From an uncultured Comamonadaceae bacterium (lineage in GTDB: Bacteria; Pseudomonadota; Gammaproteobacteria; Burkholderiales; Burkholderiaceae), in NCBI GenBank assembly GCA_946482595.1, contig CAMLSD010000025.1, positions 1-47,996 on the forward strand: a DNA stretch of 47,996 nucleotides, in the 5' to 3' direction. This document shows, piece after piece, positions 37,727 to 46,791 of the stretch (position 1 is the stretch's first letter; every line of letters begins with the position of its first letter). The translations under genes and the position numbers were made by a program. A model generated the notes under the pieces. The model was not told where the DNA came from, ran no database searches, and saw only the letters and a program-made list of their open reading frames with translations.

Positions 37727-38074
37727 ATGAGCTCTGACGACACGCTGGCCCGTCTGGCCGAGGTGATCGAATCCCGCAAAGGGGGCGATCCCGACAAATC
37801 CTATGTTGCCCGCTTGTTTCACAAGGGTACCGACACCATCTTGAAGAAGGTGGGTGAAGAGGCGACCGAAACCGTGATGGCCGGCAAGGACGGGGACCGC
37901 ACCCGCATCGTCTACGAAGTGGCCGACCTTTGGTTTCATTCGCTGGTGGCCCTGGCGCACTTCGGGCTCAAACCCGAGGACGTGCTGGCCGAACTGGCTC
38001 GGCGCGAGGGCCTGTCGGGCTTGCAGGAGTTCGCACAGCGCACAACCCGTCAGACGGAGGACAAACTGCCATGA
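37727..38074 (+). CDS. hisE: Phosphoribosyl-ATP pyrophosphatase
   Basis: 115-residue all-helical MazG-fold enzyme removing pyrophosphate from PR-ATP. Motifs [20 protein letters not shown] and [10 protein letters not shown] followed by [14 protein letters not shown] contain the metal-binding Glu and Asp residues. It ends in an ATGA overlap with the next gene. Confidence 0.95.
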   Translation: MSSDDTLARLAEVIESRKGGDPDKSYVARLFHKGTDTILKKVGEEATETVMAGKDGDRTRIVYEVADLWFHSLVALAHFGLKPEDVLAELARREGLSGLQEFAQRTTRQTEDKLP

Positions 38075-38448
38075 GCGACGTGATCGACCTGGACGGCAAG
38101 GACCAATCGCTGCGCACGATCGGGCACATCAGCTACCTGCTGCATGCCATCGTGGCCGTCGGGGCGGTGATTCCGGGGTTTCAGCCCAGCGTGCTGCTGC
38201 TGATCGCCGCATTCATCCTCGACCTGATCAAGCGCGACGATGCCGCCGGCACCTGGCATGCCTCGCACTTCAGCTGGCGCATCCGCAGTGTGCTGTGGGC
38301 CGCGGGCCTGTACATCATCACCTCACCGCTGTACCTGCTGCTGTTCCTGCCGGGGCTGCTCGCCTGGGCCGTCATTTCCATCTGGTTCCTGTATCGGGTG
38401 GTGCGTGGCTGGCTCGCCCTCAACGACCGCAAGCCGCTGCCGACCTGA
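38071..38448 (+). CDS. DUF4870-like membrane protein
   Basis: 125-residue inner-membrane protein of unknown function, with three hydrophobic segments ([32 protein letters not shown] and a long [20 protein letters not shown] helix pair). The [14 protein letters not shown] segment is typical of DUF4870-like proteins. The ATG overlaps the hisE stop, so it is translated with the histidine genes, though a histidine role is not implied. Confidence 0.8.
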   Translation: MSDVIDLDGKDQSLRTIGHISYLLHAIVAVGAVIPGFQPSVLLLIAAFILDLIKRDDAAGTWHASHFSWRIRSVLWAAGLYIITSPLYLLLFLPGLLAWAVISIWFLYRVVRGWLALNDRKPLPT

Positions 38449-38480
38449 CGCCGCCGCGTGCCCGACCTGCTGCACAGACC

Positions 38481-38564
38481 ATGAGAATCTCGTTCCGTTT
38501 GCCCGTCTCCGGCCGCGTTGTGCCGGGGGCCACCCAAGCTGCCACGCACCAGGAGGTGTCATGA
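38481..38564 (+). CDS. Possible 27-residue leader ORF overlapping hinT
   Basis: An ATG at 38481 opens a 27-codon frame (MRISFRLPVSGRVV and a polar tail) whose TGA overlaps the hinT ATG. It would fill most of the 112-base gap and could couple translation into hinT. No ribosome site is obvious and no homologue is known to me. Confidence 0.25.
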   Translation: MRISFRLPVSGRVVPGATQAATHQEVS

Positions 38565-38908
38565 CGCACGATCCGGACTGCATCTTCTGCAAGATCATCG
38601 CCGGCCAGGTGCCGTCGAAGAAGGTCTACGAAGACGAAGAACTCTTCGCGTTTCATGACATCCGGCCCCACGCGCCGGTGCATTTCATGATCGTTCCCAA
38701 ACTGCACGTTGCCTCGCTGGCACACACCACCGAAGCGCATGCGGCGCTGCTCGGGCGCATCCTGACGCTGGCCCCGCGGCTGGCGGTGGAACAGGGTGCC
38801 ACGAACGGCTTTCGCACCGTGATCAACACCGGGCATGACGGCGGGCAGGAGGTGCATCACCTCCACGTTCACGTCATGGGCGGGCCGCGGCCCTGGCGCG
38901 GCGGCTGA
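38561..38908 (+). CDS. hinT: HIT family purine nucleoside phosphoramidase (HinT-like)
   Basis: 115-residue HIT protein. The triad is complete in HHLHVHVMGG: His100, His102 (nucleophile) and His104; CIFCKIIAGQVPSKKVYED is the family N-terminus. Strong AGGAGG ribosome site four bases before the ATG. Likely hydrolyses adenosine phosphoramidates. The position between his and tat genes is common in betaproteobacteria. Confidence 0.94.
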   Translation: MTHDPDCIFCKIIAGQVPSKKVYEDEELFAFHDIRPHAPVHFMIVPKLHVASLAHTTEAHAALLGRILTLAPRLAVEQGATNGFRTVINTGHDGGQEVHHLHVHVMGGPRPWRGG

Positions 38909-38911
38909 CCG

Positions 38912-38934
38912 TAGAATCGACATATCGTTAGGAG
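38912..38934 (+). promoter_or_regulatory. Candidate -10 and ribosome site of tatA
   Basis: TAGAAT at 38912-38917 could be a -10 for a tat promoter in the 32-base gap, and TAGGAG at 38929-38934 is a ribosome site six bases from the tatA ATG. Confidence 0.4.
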
Positions 38935-38940
38935 TACATC

Positions 38941-39171
38941 ATGGGTTCCTTCAGCATCTGGCACTGGTTGATCGTGCTGGCGATCGTGGTACTGGTGTTC
39001 GGCACCAAGAAACTCAAGAACCTCGGTTCTGACCTGGGCGGTGCCGTCAAGGGCTTCAAGGACGGCATGCGCGACGGGTCTGCCGACGCCGCGTCGCCCA
39101 ATCAGCAGGTGACGGCCGAGAAGTCCCTTGACAAGGGCACCATCGACGTCGAGGCCAAGACGAAGTCCTGA
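38941..39171 (+). CDS. tatA: Sec-independent protein translocase subunit TatA
   Basis: 76-residue pore-forming subunit of the twin-arginine translocase. One N-terminal helix ([17 protein letters not shown]), the [10 protein letters not shown] hinge and an amphipathic helix with [14 protein letters not shown], then a polar tail. Followed by a 143-base gap with a palindrome before tatB; TatA is normally needed in excess of TatB and TatC. Confidence 0.95.
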   Translation: MGSFSIWHWLIVLAIVVLVFGTKKLKNLGSDLGGAVKGFKDGMRDGSADAASPNQQVTAEKSLDKGTIDVEAKTKS

Positions 39172-39241
39172 GGCTTGCGTCACATGGTGCCTGCCGCGCC
39201 GTCGTGCCTTGCGCACGCCGTGTCGGCAGGGCGTTCCGTTT

Positions 39242-39260
39242 TGCCGGCCCATGGCCGGCA
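39242..39260 (+). promoter_or_regulatory. Hairpin in the tatA-tatB gap
   Basis: TGCCGGCC (39242-39249) pairs with GGCCGGCA (39253-39260) around a three-base loop (8 bp, perfect). It lies 70 bases after tatA and 54 before tatB, with no T-run. It may stabilise the tatA message or reduce read-through. Confidence 0.5.
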
Positions 39261-39314
39261 TGTGCCTGAATCCCGCGTCTGCAGCTCCGGCTGTGGGCGG
39301 CAACCGCAGCGTCC

Positions 39315-39809
39315 ATGATTGATTTCGGCTTCGACAAGCTGGCCATGATCGGGGCCGTGGCGCTTATCGTCATCGGCCCCGAACGTCTGCCCAAGGTGGC
39401 CCGTACCGTTGGCCACCTGCTGGGCAAGGCACAGCGCTACGTGGCTGACGTCAAGGCCGAGGTGAACCGGTCGATCGAGCTTGAAGAGCTCAAGAAGATG
39501 AAGACCGAGTTCGAGGACGCCGCCCGCAATGTCGAGCAGACGGTCTCGCGCGAGATCAACGAGACCAGCAGCGAGTTCGAAAAGGCCTGGTCGGACGCCA
39601 CCGGCAGTGCCGGCGCCATCGAGCATGGCGGCACCGCCTGGGAGCCGCCAGCGCCCGAATACAAGCATCCCAAGAAGAAGTGGCGCTTGAAGCGCTCGGC
39701 CATGCCGCAGTGGTACAAGCAGCAGCAGGGCATCCGCTCGCGCGCGCAGTCCGGTGCGGCCCGCGTGGCGCGCTTCCGGCCCCGTCCCTCATCGAAAGTC
39801 GGCCCGTGA
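39315..39809 (+). CDS. tatB: Sec-independent protein translocase subunit TatB
   Basis: 164-residue receptor subunit. N-terminal helix [25 protein letters not shown] with the TatB-specific GPERLP hinge, an amphipathic helix ([19 protein letters not shown]) and a long charged tail that is basic at the C-terminus. Works with TatC in signal-peptide recognition. The stop overlaps the GTG of tatC. Confidence 0.94.
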   Translation: MIDFGFDKLAMIGAVALIVIGPERLPKVARTVGHLLGKAQRYVADVKAEVNRSIELEELKKMKTEFEDAARNVEQTVSREINETSSEFEKAWSDATGSAGAIEHGGTAWEPPAPEYKHPKKKWRLKRSAMPQWYKQQQGIRSRAQSGAARVARFRPRPSSKVGP

Positions 39810-40600
39810 GCCAGTCGCAAAACGATCGTCCTGACGAACTCGAAGGCACCGAACAGCCCTTTGTCTCCCACCTGATCGAGTTGCGCGACCGACTCATCCG
39901 TTCACTGATCGCGGTGGGTATCGCCTTTGGTGTGCTGTTCATGTGGCCCTCGCCATCCGGCCTGTATGACATGCTGGCAGCGCCGTTGGTGGCCAACCTG
40001 CCGCAGGGCGCCACGTTGATCGCCACCAACGTGATTTCGCCGTTCATCGTGCCGCTGAAGATCACGCTGCTGGCTGCGTTCCTGGTGGCGCTGCCGGTGG
40101 TGCTGTATCAGGTCTGGGCCTTTGTGGCGCCCGGCCTGTACATGCACGAGAAGAAGCTGGTGCTGCCGCTGGTGGTGTCGAGCACGCTGCTGTTTTTTGT
40201 CGGGGTGGCGTTCTGCTACTTCTTCGTCTTTGGCCAGGTCTTCAAGTTCATCCAGAGCTTTGCGCCCAAGAGCATCACCGCGGCGCCGGACATCGAGGCC
40301 TACCTGAGTTTCGTGATGACGATGTTCATCGCCTTCGGCCTGGCCTTCGAGGTGCCGATCGTGGTGGTCGTGCTGGCCCGCCTGGGCATGGTGAGCATCC
40401 AGAAGCTGAAGGAATTCCGCAGCTACTTCATCGTGCTCGCCTTCGTGATCGCCGCCATCGTCACGCCGCCCGACGTCATTTCTCAGCTGGCGCTGGCCAT
40501 CCCGATGTGCCTGCTCTACGAGGCCGGCATCTGGGCCGCACAGATCTTCATCCGGCACACCCAGGCGCCTGACGCCGAGAAGGACACGGCGAGTTCCTGA
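39806..40600 (+). CDS. tatC: Sec-independent protein translocase subunit TatC
   Basis: 264-residue polytopic subunit with six helices that binds the twin-arginine signal. Family segment [20 protein letters not shown] near the N-terminus, then [19 protein letters not shown] and [18 protein letters not shown]. The GTG at 39806 overlaps the tatB stop; no suitable ATG lies at the proper place. Last gene of the long plus-strand block. Probable clients in this window are the TRAP receptor and the Rieske protein. Confidence 0.95.
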   Translation: MSQSQNDRPDELEGTEQPFVSHLIELRDRLIRSLIAVGIAFGVLFMWPSPSGLYDMLAAPLVANLPQGATLIATNVISPFIVPLKITLLAAFLVALPVVLYQVWAFVAPGLYMHEKKLVLPLVVSSTLLFFVGVAFCYFFVFGQVFKFIQSFAPKSITAAPDIEAYLSFVMTMFIAFGLAFEVPIVVVVLARLGMVSIQKLKEFRSYFIVLAFVIAAIVTPPDVISQLALAIPMCLLYEAGIWAAQIFIRHTQAPDAEKDTASS

Positions 40601-40713
40601 TGTCGTAGGTGCAGCCCGACCGTGTGCCGGGTTTGCCGCGTGTGGGGCGCTGCCTGGCGGCCTGCAGCGAACCCACGAGATCGCGCGCTGCCAGCGGGAT
40701 CGCTGGCCCTTGG

Positions 40714-41871
40714 CTACTGCCGGCGCACCGTGGAGCGGGGGCGCAGGGCCACGGTCACGTCGAGATCGATCGCCTGCGCGCCGCGTTGCACCGTGATGCT
40801 GGCCTGCGACTCGGGCTTGAGCGCCGCCACCGCATTCAGCAACTGCACCGTGCTCACCACCCGGTTGCCGGCCACGGCCGTCACCACGTCACCCGGACGC
40901 ATGCCAGCCCGCTGGGCCGGGCCGTTCTGCAGCACACCGGTGATCAGCACGCCTTCGCGCACCGGCAGATTGAAGGTCTCGGCCATCTCGGCGGTGAGAT
41001 CCTGAGGTTCCACACCGATCCAGCCCCGCGTGACCTGGCCGTCGCGGATCAGCCCCTCCATCACCTGGCGCGCGGTCGTGGCAGGAATCGCAAAACCGAT
41101 GCCCATGCTGCCGCCCGAGCGCGAGTAGATGGCGGTGTTGATGCCCATCAGGTTGCCGGTCGCATCGACGAGCGCGCCGCCGGAGTTGCCGGGATTGATC
41201 GCGGCATCGGTCTGGATGAAGTTCTCGAAGGTGTTGATGCCCAACTGGTTGCGGCCCAGGGCGCTGACGATGCCCGACGTGACGGTCTGGCCGACACCGA
41301 AGGGGTTGCCGATGGCCAGCACCACATCGCCCACCTGCAGCGCATCGGCGTCGCCGAACGCGATGGTCGGCAGTTTGTCGAGGTCGATCTTGAGCACCGC
41401 GAGGTCGGTCTCGGGGTCGGTGCCGACCACCCGAGCGCGGGACTTGCGGCCGTCGCTGAGCATGACCTCGATGTCGTCGGCACCCTCGATCACGTGGTTG
41501 TTCGTGAGCAGATAGCCCTCGGCCGAAACAATGACGCCGGAGCCCAGCCCGGTTTGAGCCTGGCCGCTGCCCTGGTCACCGAAAAAGAAGCGGAACCAGG
41601 GGTCTTCGGCGTGCGGGTTGCGCTGCATCGCCTTGCTGGTGGCGATGTTCACCACCGCCGGCGCCGCGCGGCGCGCCGCCGGCGCATAACTGCCGGGCGC
41701 TGCGGCGGCCGATGCCGCGGTGGCGGCCGGCGCGACCTCGGTGATCGAGATCGTTGGCACCATGCTGTCAGGTGAACGGGCAAGCCAGTCTGGCTTGAGC
41801 GTTGCCACAACAAACAGCACCGCCACGGCCACCGTGACGGCTTGCGAGAAAATCAACCAGGTTTTGCGCAT
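40714..41871 (-). CDS. DegS/DegQ-type periplasmic serine protease with one PDZ domain
   Basis: 385-residue trypsin-like protease. A single N-terminal helix (FSQAVTVAVAVLFVVATL, residues 8-25) without a clear cleavage site suggests a membrane-anchored DegS/AlgW-like protein. After an Ala-rich linker, the protease domain has His126 in NNHVIEG, Asp156 in TDLAVL and Ser230 in NPGNSGG; one PDZ domain follows (about 285-370). A DegS role in sigma-E signalling is possible, since a single PDZ fits; but a free-standing quality-control role cannot be excluded. There is no ribosome site before the ATG, and its start is only 13 bases from that of the divergent gene. Confidence 0.9.
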   Translation of the reverse strand: MRKTWLIFSQAVTVAVAVLFVVATLKPDWLARSPDSMVPTISITEVAPAATAASAAAAPGSYAPAARRAAPAVVNIATSKAMQRNPHAEDPWFRFFFGDQGSGQAQTGLGSGVIVSAEGYLLTNNHVIEGADDIEVMLSDGRKSRARVVGTDPETDLAVLKIDLDKLPTIAFGDADALQVGDVVLAIGNPFGVGQTVTSGIVSALGRNQLGINTFENFIQTDAAINPGNSGGALVDATGNLMGINTAIYSRSGGSMGIGFAIPATTARQVMEGLIRDGQVTRGWIGVEPQDLTAEMAETFNLPVREGVLITGVLQNGPAQRAGMRPGDVVTAVAGNRVVSTVQLLNAVAALKPESQASITVQRGAQAIDLDVTVALRPRSTVRRQ

Positions 41872-41884
41872 AAAGGAAACACCG

Positions 41885-42634
41885 ATGACCCACCGTGACG
41901 ATCTCGAGTCCTACCTGCGGGTCCTGCTGGAGGTGGATCGGTTCAAGGATTATGGTCCGAACGGACTGCAAGTTGAGGGCAAGCCCGAGGTTCACAAGCT
42001 CGTGAGCGGCGTGACGGCCAGCCTGGCCCTCATCGAGGCGGCCGTGGCGCAGGGTGCGGACGCCATCCTGGTGCACCACGGATTGTTCTGGCGCGGCCAG
42101 GATGGTCGTGTCACCGGCTGGATGAAGCGCCGGCTCCAGTTGCTGCTGGCCCACGACATCAATCTGTTCGCCTATCACCTGCCGCTCGATGCGCACCCGG
42201 AGCTGGGCAACAACGCCCAGCTGGGTGCGCGCCTGAAATGGACCTCCGATGGCCGTTTTGGCGACCACGACCTCGGTTTCCTTGGCACACCGGCCCAGCC
42301 TCTGACAGTAGCGGCGCTGGCGGCCCTGCTGAAGTACCGGCTCAACCGCAGCCCGGTCGTGGTCGAAGGCGACGGCCGCCCCATCCGTCGGCTGGCCTGG
42401 TGCACTGGCGGCGCACAAGGCTACTTCGAGGCCGCGATCGACGCCGGGGCCGATGCCTACATCACTGGCGAGATCTCGGAGCCGCAGGCGCACTATGCGC
42501 GCGAAACCGGCGTGGCCTTCCTGGCCTGTGGCCACCACGCCACCGAGCGCTACGGCGCCCCGGCCGTCGCGACACAACTGGCGCAGCAATTCGGGCTCGA
42601 ACATGAATTCATCGACATCGACAACCCGGCCTGA
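41885..42634 (+). CDS. Nif3-like dinuclear metal centre protein
   Basis: 249-residue Nif3/YbgI protein, hexameric with two metals per subunit; also annotated as GTP cyclohydrolase type 2 homologue. Metal-binding segments ADAILVHHGLFWRGQ and ACGHHATERYGAPA are visible, and FKDYGPNGLQVEG is the family entry. AAAGGAAA is the ribosome site. Seven bases separate the stop from pdxA. The physiological role is not established. Confidence 0.92.
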   Translation: MTHRDDLESYLRVLLEVDRFKDYGPNGLQVEGKPEVHKLVSGVTASLALIEAAVAQGADAILVHHGLFWRGQDGRVTGWMKRRLQLLLAHDINLFAYHLPLDAHPELGNNAQLGARLKWTSDGRFGDHDLGFLGTPAQPLTVAALAALLKYRLNRSPVVVEGDGRPIRRLAWCTGGAQGYFEAAIDAGADAYITGEISEPQAHYARETGVAFLACGHHATERYGAPAVATQLAQQFGLEHEFIDIDNPA

Positions 42635-42641
42635 GGCCGCC

Positions 42642-43667
42642 ATGCACGACGGCACGATGGCGCTCACGATGGGTGACCCGTGCGGGATCGGGCCGGAGAT
42701 CATCGCCCGCGCCTGGTGTGACGACCGCCTCGGGCGCGCGGTGGTGATCGGCGACCCCGGCGTGATGCGCCGTGCGGCGCGCTGGGTGGCCGGGCCGGTC
42801 TCGCTGCCGGTGGTGGTGCTGGACCGCATCGAGGAGGCCGCGCACCTGCCTGCAGGCGCGCTGCCGGTGCTGGCACCGGCGGGGCTGCCCGCCGATCTGC
42901 TGAACGTGCCGCTGGGGCAGGTCGATGCGCGCGCCGGTGCCGCTGCGGCCGCCTGCATCCGGCATGCCGTGGCCCTGGCGCGCGATGGCCGGGTCGCCGG
43001 CATCGTGACCGCGCCGATCCACAAGGAGGCGCTGGCCCTGGCCGGCGAACCCTACCCGGGCCATACCGAACTGCTGCAGGCCGAGGCGGCCGGCGCAGGC
43101 CAGGTCAGCCCCGTGCGCATGATGCTGGCCAACGACGAACTCAAGACTGTGCTGGTGAGCATCCATGTGTCGCTGCGCCAGGCGATCGAGGCCGTCACGA
43201 CCGAACAGGTGCTCGAGACCATCAGCATCGCCCACGCGGCCGCCATCCGCTGGGGGCAGGCGGCGCCCCGCATCGCGGTGGCGGGGCTCAACCCGCATGC
43301 CGGCGAGGGCGGTCTGTTCGGTGACGAGGAGGTGCGTTTCATCGCCCCGGCGATCGAGGTCGCCCGCCGCATGGGCATTGATGCCCGCGGGCCGTTTGCG
43401 CCCGACACGGTCTTCATGCGGGCGCGCCACGCCCCCGGCCACCCGGGTGAGTTCGACATTGTCGTGGCGATGTACCACGACCAGGGCTTGATTCCGGTCA
43501 AGTACCTCGGGCTGGATGCAGGCGTGAACGTGACGCTGGGCCTGCCCTTCGTGCGCACCAGCCCGGACCACGGCACAGCCTTCGACCTCGCGGGCACGGG
43601 TCAAGCCAGCGCCGACAGTCTGGTGGCTGCCGTGGCGATGGCCCGACGCCTGATGTCGGGTGGCTGA
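42642..43667 (+). CDS. pdxA: 4-hydroxythreonine-4-phosphate dehydrogenase
   Basis: 341-residue NAD-dependent enzyme of the pyridoxal phosphate (DXP-dependent) pathway. Motifs LTMGDPCGIGPEI, TAPIHKEALALAGEPYPGHT, MYHDQGLIPVKYLG (metal-binding His) and RTSPDHGTAFDLAGTG are present. Start ATG 42642 is close to the nif3 stop, so co-transcription is likely. It converges with the DUF1631 gene across 23 bases containing a CCGGCG-AA-CGCCGG dyad at 43671-43684. Confidence 0.95.
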   Translation: MHDGTMALTMGDPCGIGPEIIARAWCDDRLGRAVVIGDPGVMRRAARWVAGPVSLPVVVLDRIEEAAHLPAGALPVLAPAGLPADLLNVPLGQVDARAGAAAAACIRHAVALARDGRVAGIVTAPIHKEALALAGEPYPGHTELLQAEAAGAGQVSPVRMMLANDELKTVLVSIHVSLRQAIEAVTTEQVLETISIAHAAAIRWGQAAPRIAVAGLNPHAGEGGLFGDEEVRFIAPAIEVARRMGIDARGPFAPDTVFMRARHAPGHPGEFDIVVAMYHDQGLIPVKYLGLDAGVNVTLGLPFVRTSPDHGTAFDLAGTGQASADSLVAAVAMARRLMSGG

Positions 43668-43690
43668 CGGCCGGCGAACGCCGGGCGCGC

Positions 43691-46168
43691 TCAGCTCTTG
43701 CTGTTGGCCGACAGCGCGGCGAGCTGCTTGCGTGCCCGGGCGACGGCGCGCTCGATCAGGTAGGCCTGCTCGAAAGCACGGAAGCGCCCGGTCTCGCACA
43801 GCTTGGTCAGCATGCGGCCGGTGAGCGAGACGATTTCCTGGTGCTTCTTGCCGTGGCTGAAGATGAAGAAGGTGCGCCCCGGGCTGACCCAGTTCAGGCG
43901 AACCTTCTTCCACTCGCCTTCCATGTGCATCTGGTAGGCGACTCCGGGTTGCACATGCTGGACCAGCTGCAGGCCCTGGGTCGGGGTCTCCGGGCGCAGC
44001 TCGGGGCCCAGGCCGTCGAGGTTGATGTCCAGGTCGGCCTGCGATGAATCCAGGCTGGCCAGGTCGATGTCGACCGAGCCGTCCCAGTCGATGGCGGCTT
44101 CCTGGACCAGGCCCAGCTGCTCGACCTCGGCCGGAGAAAAGTTGTCTTCCGGCGCCGGTGCGGCGCTGGGCGTTTCGCTGCGCGGCACCTCTTCGCCCGC
44201 AGGCACCGCCAGGCGTTCCATCACCTGGATCTGCGTTTCGAGCTGGCGCTGCTGGAAGTCGGTGAGCGGCTGCCCCTTCAGGGACTGGGCGTGACAGGGC
44301 AGCAGCTCGGCAAAAAAGGCCTTCTTGCGATCCTCGGGGAAGTGGATGCGCGCCAGGCCTTCATTGAGCGTCTTCATCAGCTGCGGCAGCGACAGGATGA
44401 ATTGCTTGCGCTCGGTCGGGCTGGTCTTGGGCTGCACGCTCTGGATCAGCTCGCGTGCAGCCTGGCGGGCCTTGCGGAACTCCTCGGATTCCGCGCCATG
44501 CCGGACATGGGCGGCCACCAGGACCTGGCTCCAGGTGCTGGCCAGGAAGCCCTTGACGAACTCGGGCAGCCCCATCGGCTCGAGCAGCGGTGCCAGCATC
44601 TGCTCGTAGCGGTGGTGCACGCGCAGCTGGGTTTCCTTGCTGTCCAGCAGGGCGACGGCCTCGGCATGGGCCTGCGCCTCGTCGACCACCTGCTCGTGGA
44701 CGAACTGCTCCAGTTCTCGCAGCTTGGACTCGTACAGGTCCATCTGGTCGAAGTCGCCCTCGACCACCTGCTGGATCAGGTCGCGCACCAGGTTCAGGAA
44801 GCGTTGACCCGGCCCTTCCTCGAAGTCGTCGAATGCACAGGCCACCGAGGCCATGCGATTGACGAACTTGCGCACCGGGTGGCTGCGGGTCGAGAAGAAC
44901 TGGACGTCCTTCAGGGCCGCACGCAGCACCGGCAGCTGAAGCCGTGCGATCTGGCGCGCCATCTGAGGCGGCACCTTCGGGTCGGAGAGGATCTGGTCGA
45001 ACAACGACGCGACGATGTCGATCACCATGTGATCGAGCGCGCCGCTGGACGCACGCACAAGTTCTTCGCGGTGCGCACGGATCAGATTGACGGCCATCAG
45101 GCCGCTCAGGCCCGAATTGCCGCCCACCAGCGGCCCGGTGCCGGTCGCCAGCCCGCCGGGTGGGGTGCCGCTGGGCGACCAGCCCGCACCGCCAGGGTCC
45201 AGCGTGCCCGGCGTGCTGGTCAGGAAGGCCAGCCGCCGGATGACGTCCATCATCTGGGCATCGGCCACCGGTGTCGATGCACCACCAGAGGGCATCTGGG
45301 CAAAGCTGCTGCCGCCCGGTGACCAGCCCGAGCGCGACGACATCGCCCCCGCCTGGGAGCTGCTGGGACCCAGGGGGCCGCGCGCGCTCGAGCCGAAGGC
45401 CTGCGGTGCGGGCATCCCGAACATCGCACTCAGGGCCTGGGCCGCCTGCTGCGGGGTCTGCGGGCCGGTCGTCTGGTATCCCGAGTTGCGATGCGACTCC
45501 CGTGGCAGCTCGTTGCCCGGCCCGGCCACGCCGCGCACGGCCAGACCCACCGGCTGGATGCCGCGCGAGCCGAGTTCGGTCACGATGGCGCCATAACACT
45601 GACGCATGCCCTTGGCCAGCGCATGGCCCAGTTCGCCCGACAGCGTCTTGCGCACGGCCGGTTCGGTGGTCACGCTTTCGATGGCGCGGAACAGCGAGGA
45701 TCCGATCACGCCCGGACGAATCGGGTTGCGTTCCGGATCGGGCCGTCCCAGCCCGAGCAGCGAGCCCATGTAGGCGTCGAGCTCGCGCAGTTCCCATTCG
45801 CATTCGTGCTCGATCTCCAGGCCCAGCCGATGCCCGGTGACCTGTTCCTCGACGGCCGAATCGTCGACCAGGCTCAACGAGGCGAAGTCGGTCGAGGCCA
45901 GGCTGCGGCCACCGGCCAGGCGCGGGTTGATTTCCTTGGCGACCTTCTCGTTCAGCACGTTCGTGAACGCCATGTTGAACGCCGGCAGCTTGCGCTGCAG
46001 GTCGAACTGGGCCGCCATGTACGCCTGCCGGTGGGCATTGCTCTTGGCCGACAACGCCAGCATGCCCAGCGCATCCACTGCACGTGCGGACGTGGTGGAG
46101 ACCGTGCTGAGGATCTTCTGTACGGCTGCCTGCATGGCAGCATGAAGTCGCGGGTCGGGAATGCTCAT
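43691..46168 (-). CDS. DUF1631 family protein
   Basis: 825-residue protein of the DUF1631 family, function unknown. The N-terminal part is helical (LQRKLPAFNMAFTNVLNEKV; YMGSLLGLGRPDPERNPIRP). A Gly/Ser/Pro-rich linker covers about residues 230-345. A helical central and late part follows (about 345-640). The last 120 residues contain a beta-rich stretch (WKKVRLNWVSPGRTFFIFSHG) that resembles a PilZ-like barrel, so c-di-GMP or RNA sensing is conceivable; the RxxxR motif of c-di-GMP binders is not obvious. No signal peptide or membrane helix. No ribosome site is seen before the ATG. Confidence 0.88.
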   Translation of the reverse strand: MSIPDPRLHAAMQAAVQKILSTVSTTSARAVDALGMLALSAKSNAHRQAYMAAQFDLQRKLPAFNMAFTNVLNEKVAKEINPRLAGGRSLASTDFASLSLVDDSAVEEQVTGHRLGLEIEHECEWELRELDAYMGSLLGLGRPDPERNPIRPGVIGSSLFRAIESVTTEPAVRKTLSGELGHALAKGMRQCYGAIVTELGSRGIQPVGLAVRGVAGPGNELPRESHRNSGYQTTGPQTPQQAAQALSAMFGMPAPQAFGSSARGPLGPSSSQAGAMSSRSGWSPGGSSFAQMPSGGASTPVADAQMMDVIRRLAFLTSTPGTLDPGGAGWSPSGTPPGGLATGTGPLVGGNSGLSGLMAVNLIRAHREELVRASSGALDHMVIDIVASLFDQILSDPKVPPQMARQIARLQLPVLRAALKDVQFFSTRSHPVRKFVNRMASVACAFDDFEEGPGQRFLNLVRDLIQQVVEGDFDQMDLYESKLRELEQFVHEQVVDEAQAHAEAVALLDSKETQLRVHHRYEQMLAPLLEPMGLPEFVKGFLASTWSQVLVAAHVRHGAESEEFRKARQAARELIQSVQPKTSPTERKQFILSLPQLMKTLNEGLARIHFPEDRKKAFFAELLPCHAQSLKGQPLTDFQQRQLETQIQVMERLAVPAGEEVPRSETPSAAPAPEDNFSPAEVEQLGLVQEAAIDWDGSVDIDLASLDSSQADLDINLDGLGPELRPETPTQGLQLVQHVQPGVAYQMHMEGEWKKVRLNWVSPGRTFFIFSHGKKHQEIVSLTGRMLTKLCETGRFRAFEQAYLIERAVARARKQLAALSANSKS

Positions 46169-46283
46169 CGCGGCTGCAACAACGAATGGGACAGTATGGC
46201 CTGAAATTCAACCCCGGGGCAGCAGCCTGGGCCCGGGCGGCCGACAACGATGGGCCAATGTGCGCGAAATTCGACAGATATCA

Positions 46284-46354
46284 GCGCCCGGACCGGTCGT
46301 ATCCGGGCGCCTGACGCGCGATCAGGTAACTAACAGTTACGAATCACGCGTGAT
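46284..46354. promoter_or_regulatory. Cluster of four adjacent dyads between mscL and the DUF1631 gene
   Basis: In 71 bases: GCGCCCGGA-N9-TCCGGGCGC (46284-46310), CCTGA-N7-TCAGG (46310-46326), GTAACT-AAC-AGTTAC (46326-46340), and ATCACGCGTGAT (46343-46354). They follow each other almost without gap. The first could be an RNA hairpin; the last three look like protein-binding palindromes. They lie 3' of mscL and 116 bases or more upstream of the DUF1631 start. Confidence 0.5.
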
Positions 46355-46380
46355 GTCGTTCGCAGACCCGCCGATCCGGC

Positions 46381-46791
46381 TCACTTGCGCAGCGCGTCGC
46401 GAATCTCCCGCAGCAGGACGATGTCCTCGGCCGGCGGGGCGGGCGGAGCCGCAGGGGCTTCCTTCTTGAGCCGGTTGATCTGCTTGACCATCAGGAAGAT
46501 GATGAACGCCAGGATCATGAAGTTCAGCGCGACCGTGATGAAACTGCCGTAGGCAAAGACGGCGCCGGCCTTCTTGGCTTCGGCCAGTGTCGTGGCGGTC
46601 TGTCCGGCCAGCGGGATGAAGTAGTTCGAGAAGTCCAGACCGCCAAACACCTTGCTGATCAGCGGCATGATCACGTCGCCCACCAGCGAGTCGACGATCT
46701 TGCCGAAGGCGCCGCCGATGATCACGCCCACCGCGAGATCGATCACGTTGCCCTTGACGGCGAACTCCCTGAACTCGGTCATGAATCCCAT
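46381..46791 (-). CDS. mscL: Large-conductance mechanosensitive channel
   Basis: 136-residue channel subunit, homopentameric in the inner membrane, releasing solutes upon hypo-osmotic shock. [24 protein letters not shown] is helix 1 with the gate residues, and [21 protein letters not shown] is helix 2, followed by a proline-rich linker and the C-terminal bundle [11 protein letters not shown]. The start at 46791 has AAGGAG upstream; a longer frame up to 46980 would add 63 residues unlike the family. Confidence 0.95.
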   Translation of the reverse strand: MGFMTEFREFAVKGNVIDLAVGVIIGGAFGKIVDSLVGDVIMPLISKVFGGLDFSNYFIPLAGQTATTLAEAKKAGAVFAYGSFITVALNFMILAFIIFLMVKQINRLKKEAPAAPPAPPAEDIVLLREIRDALRK

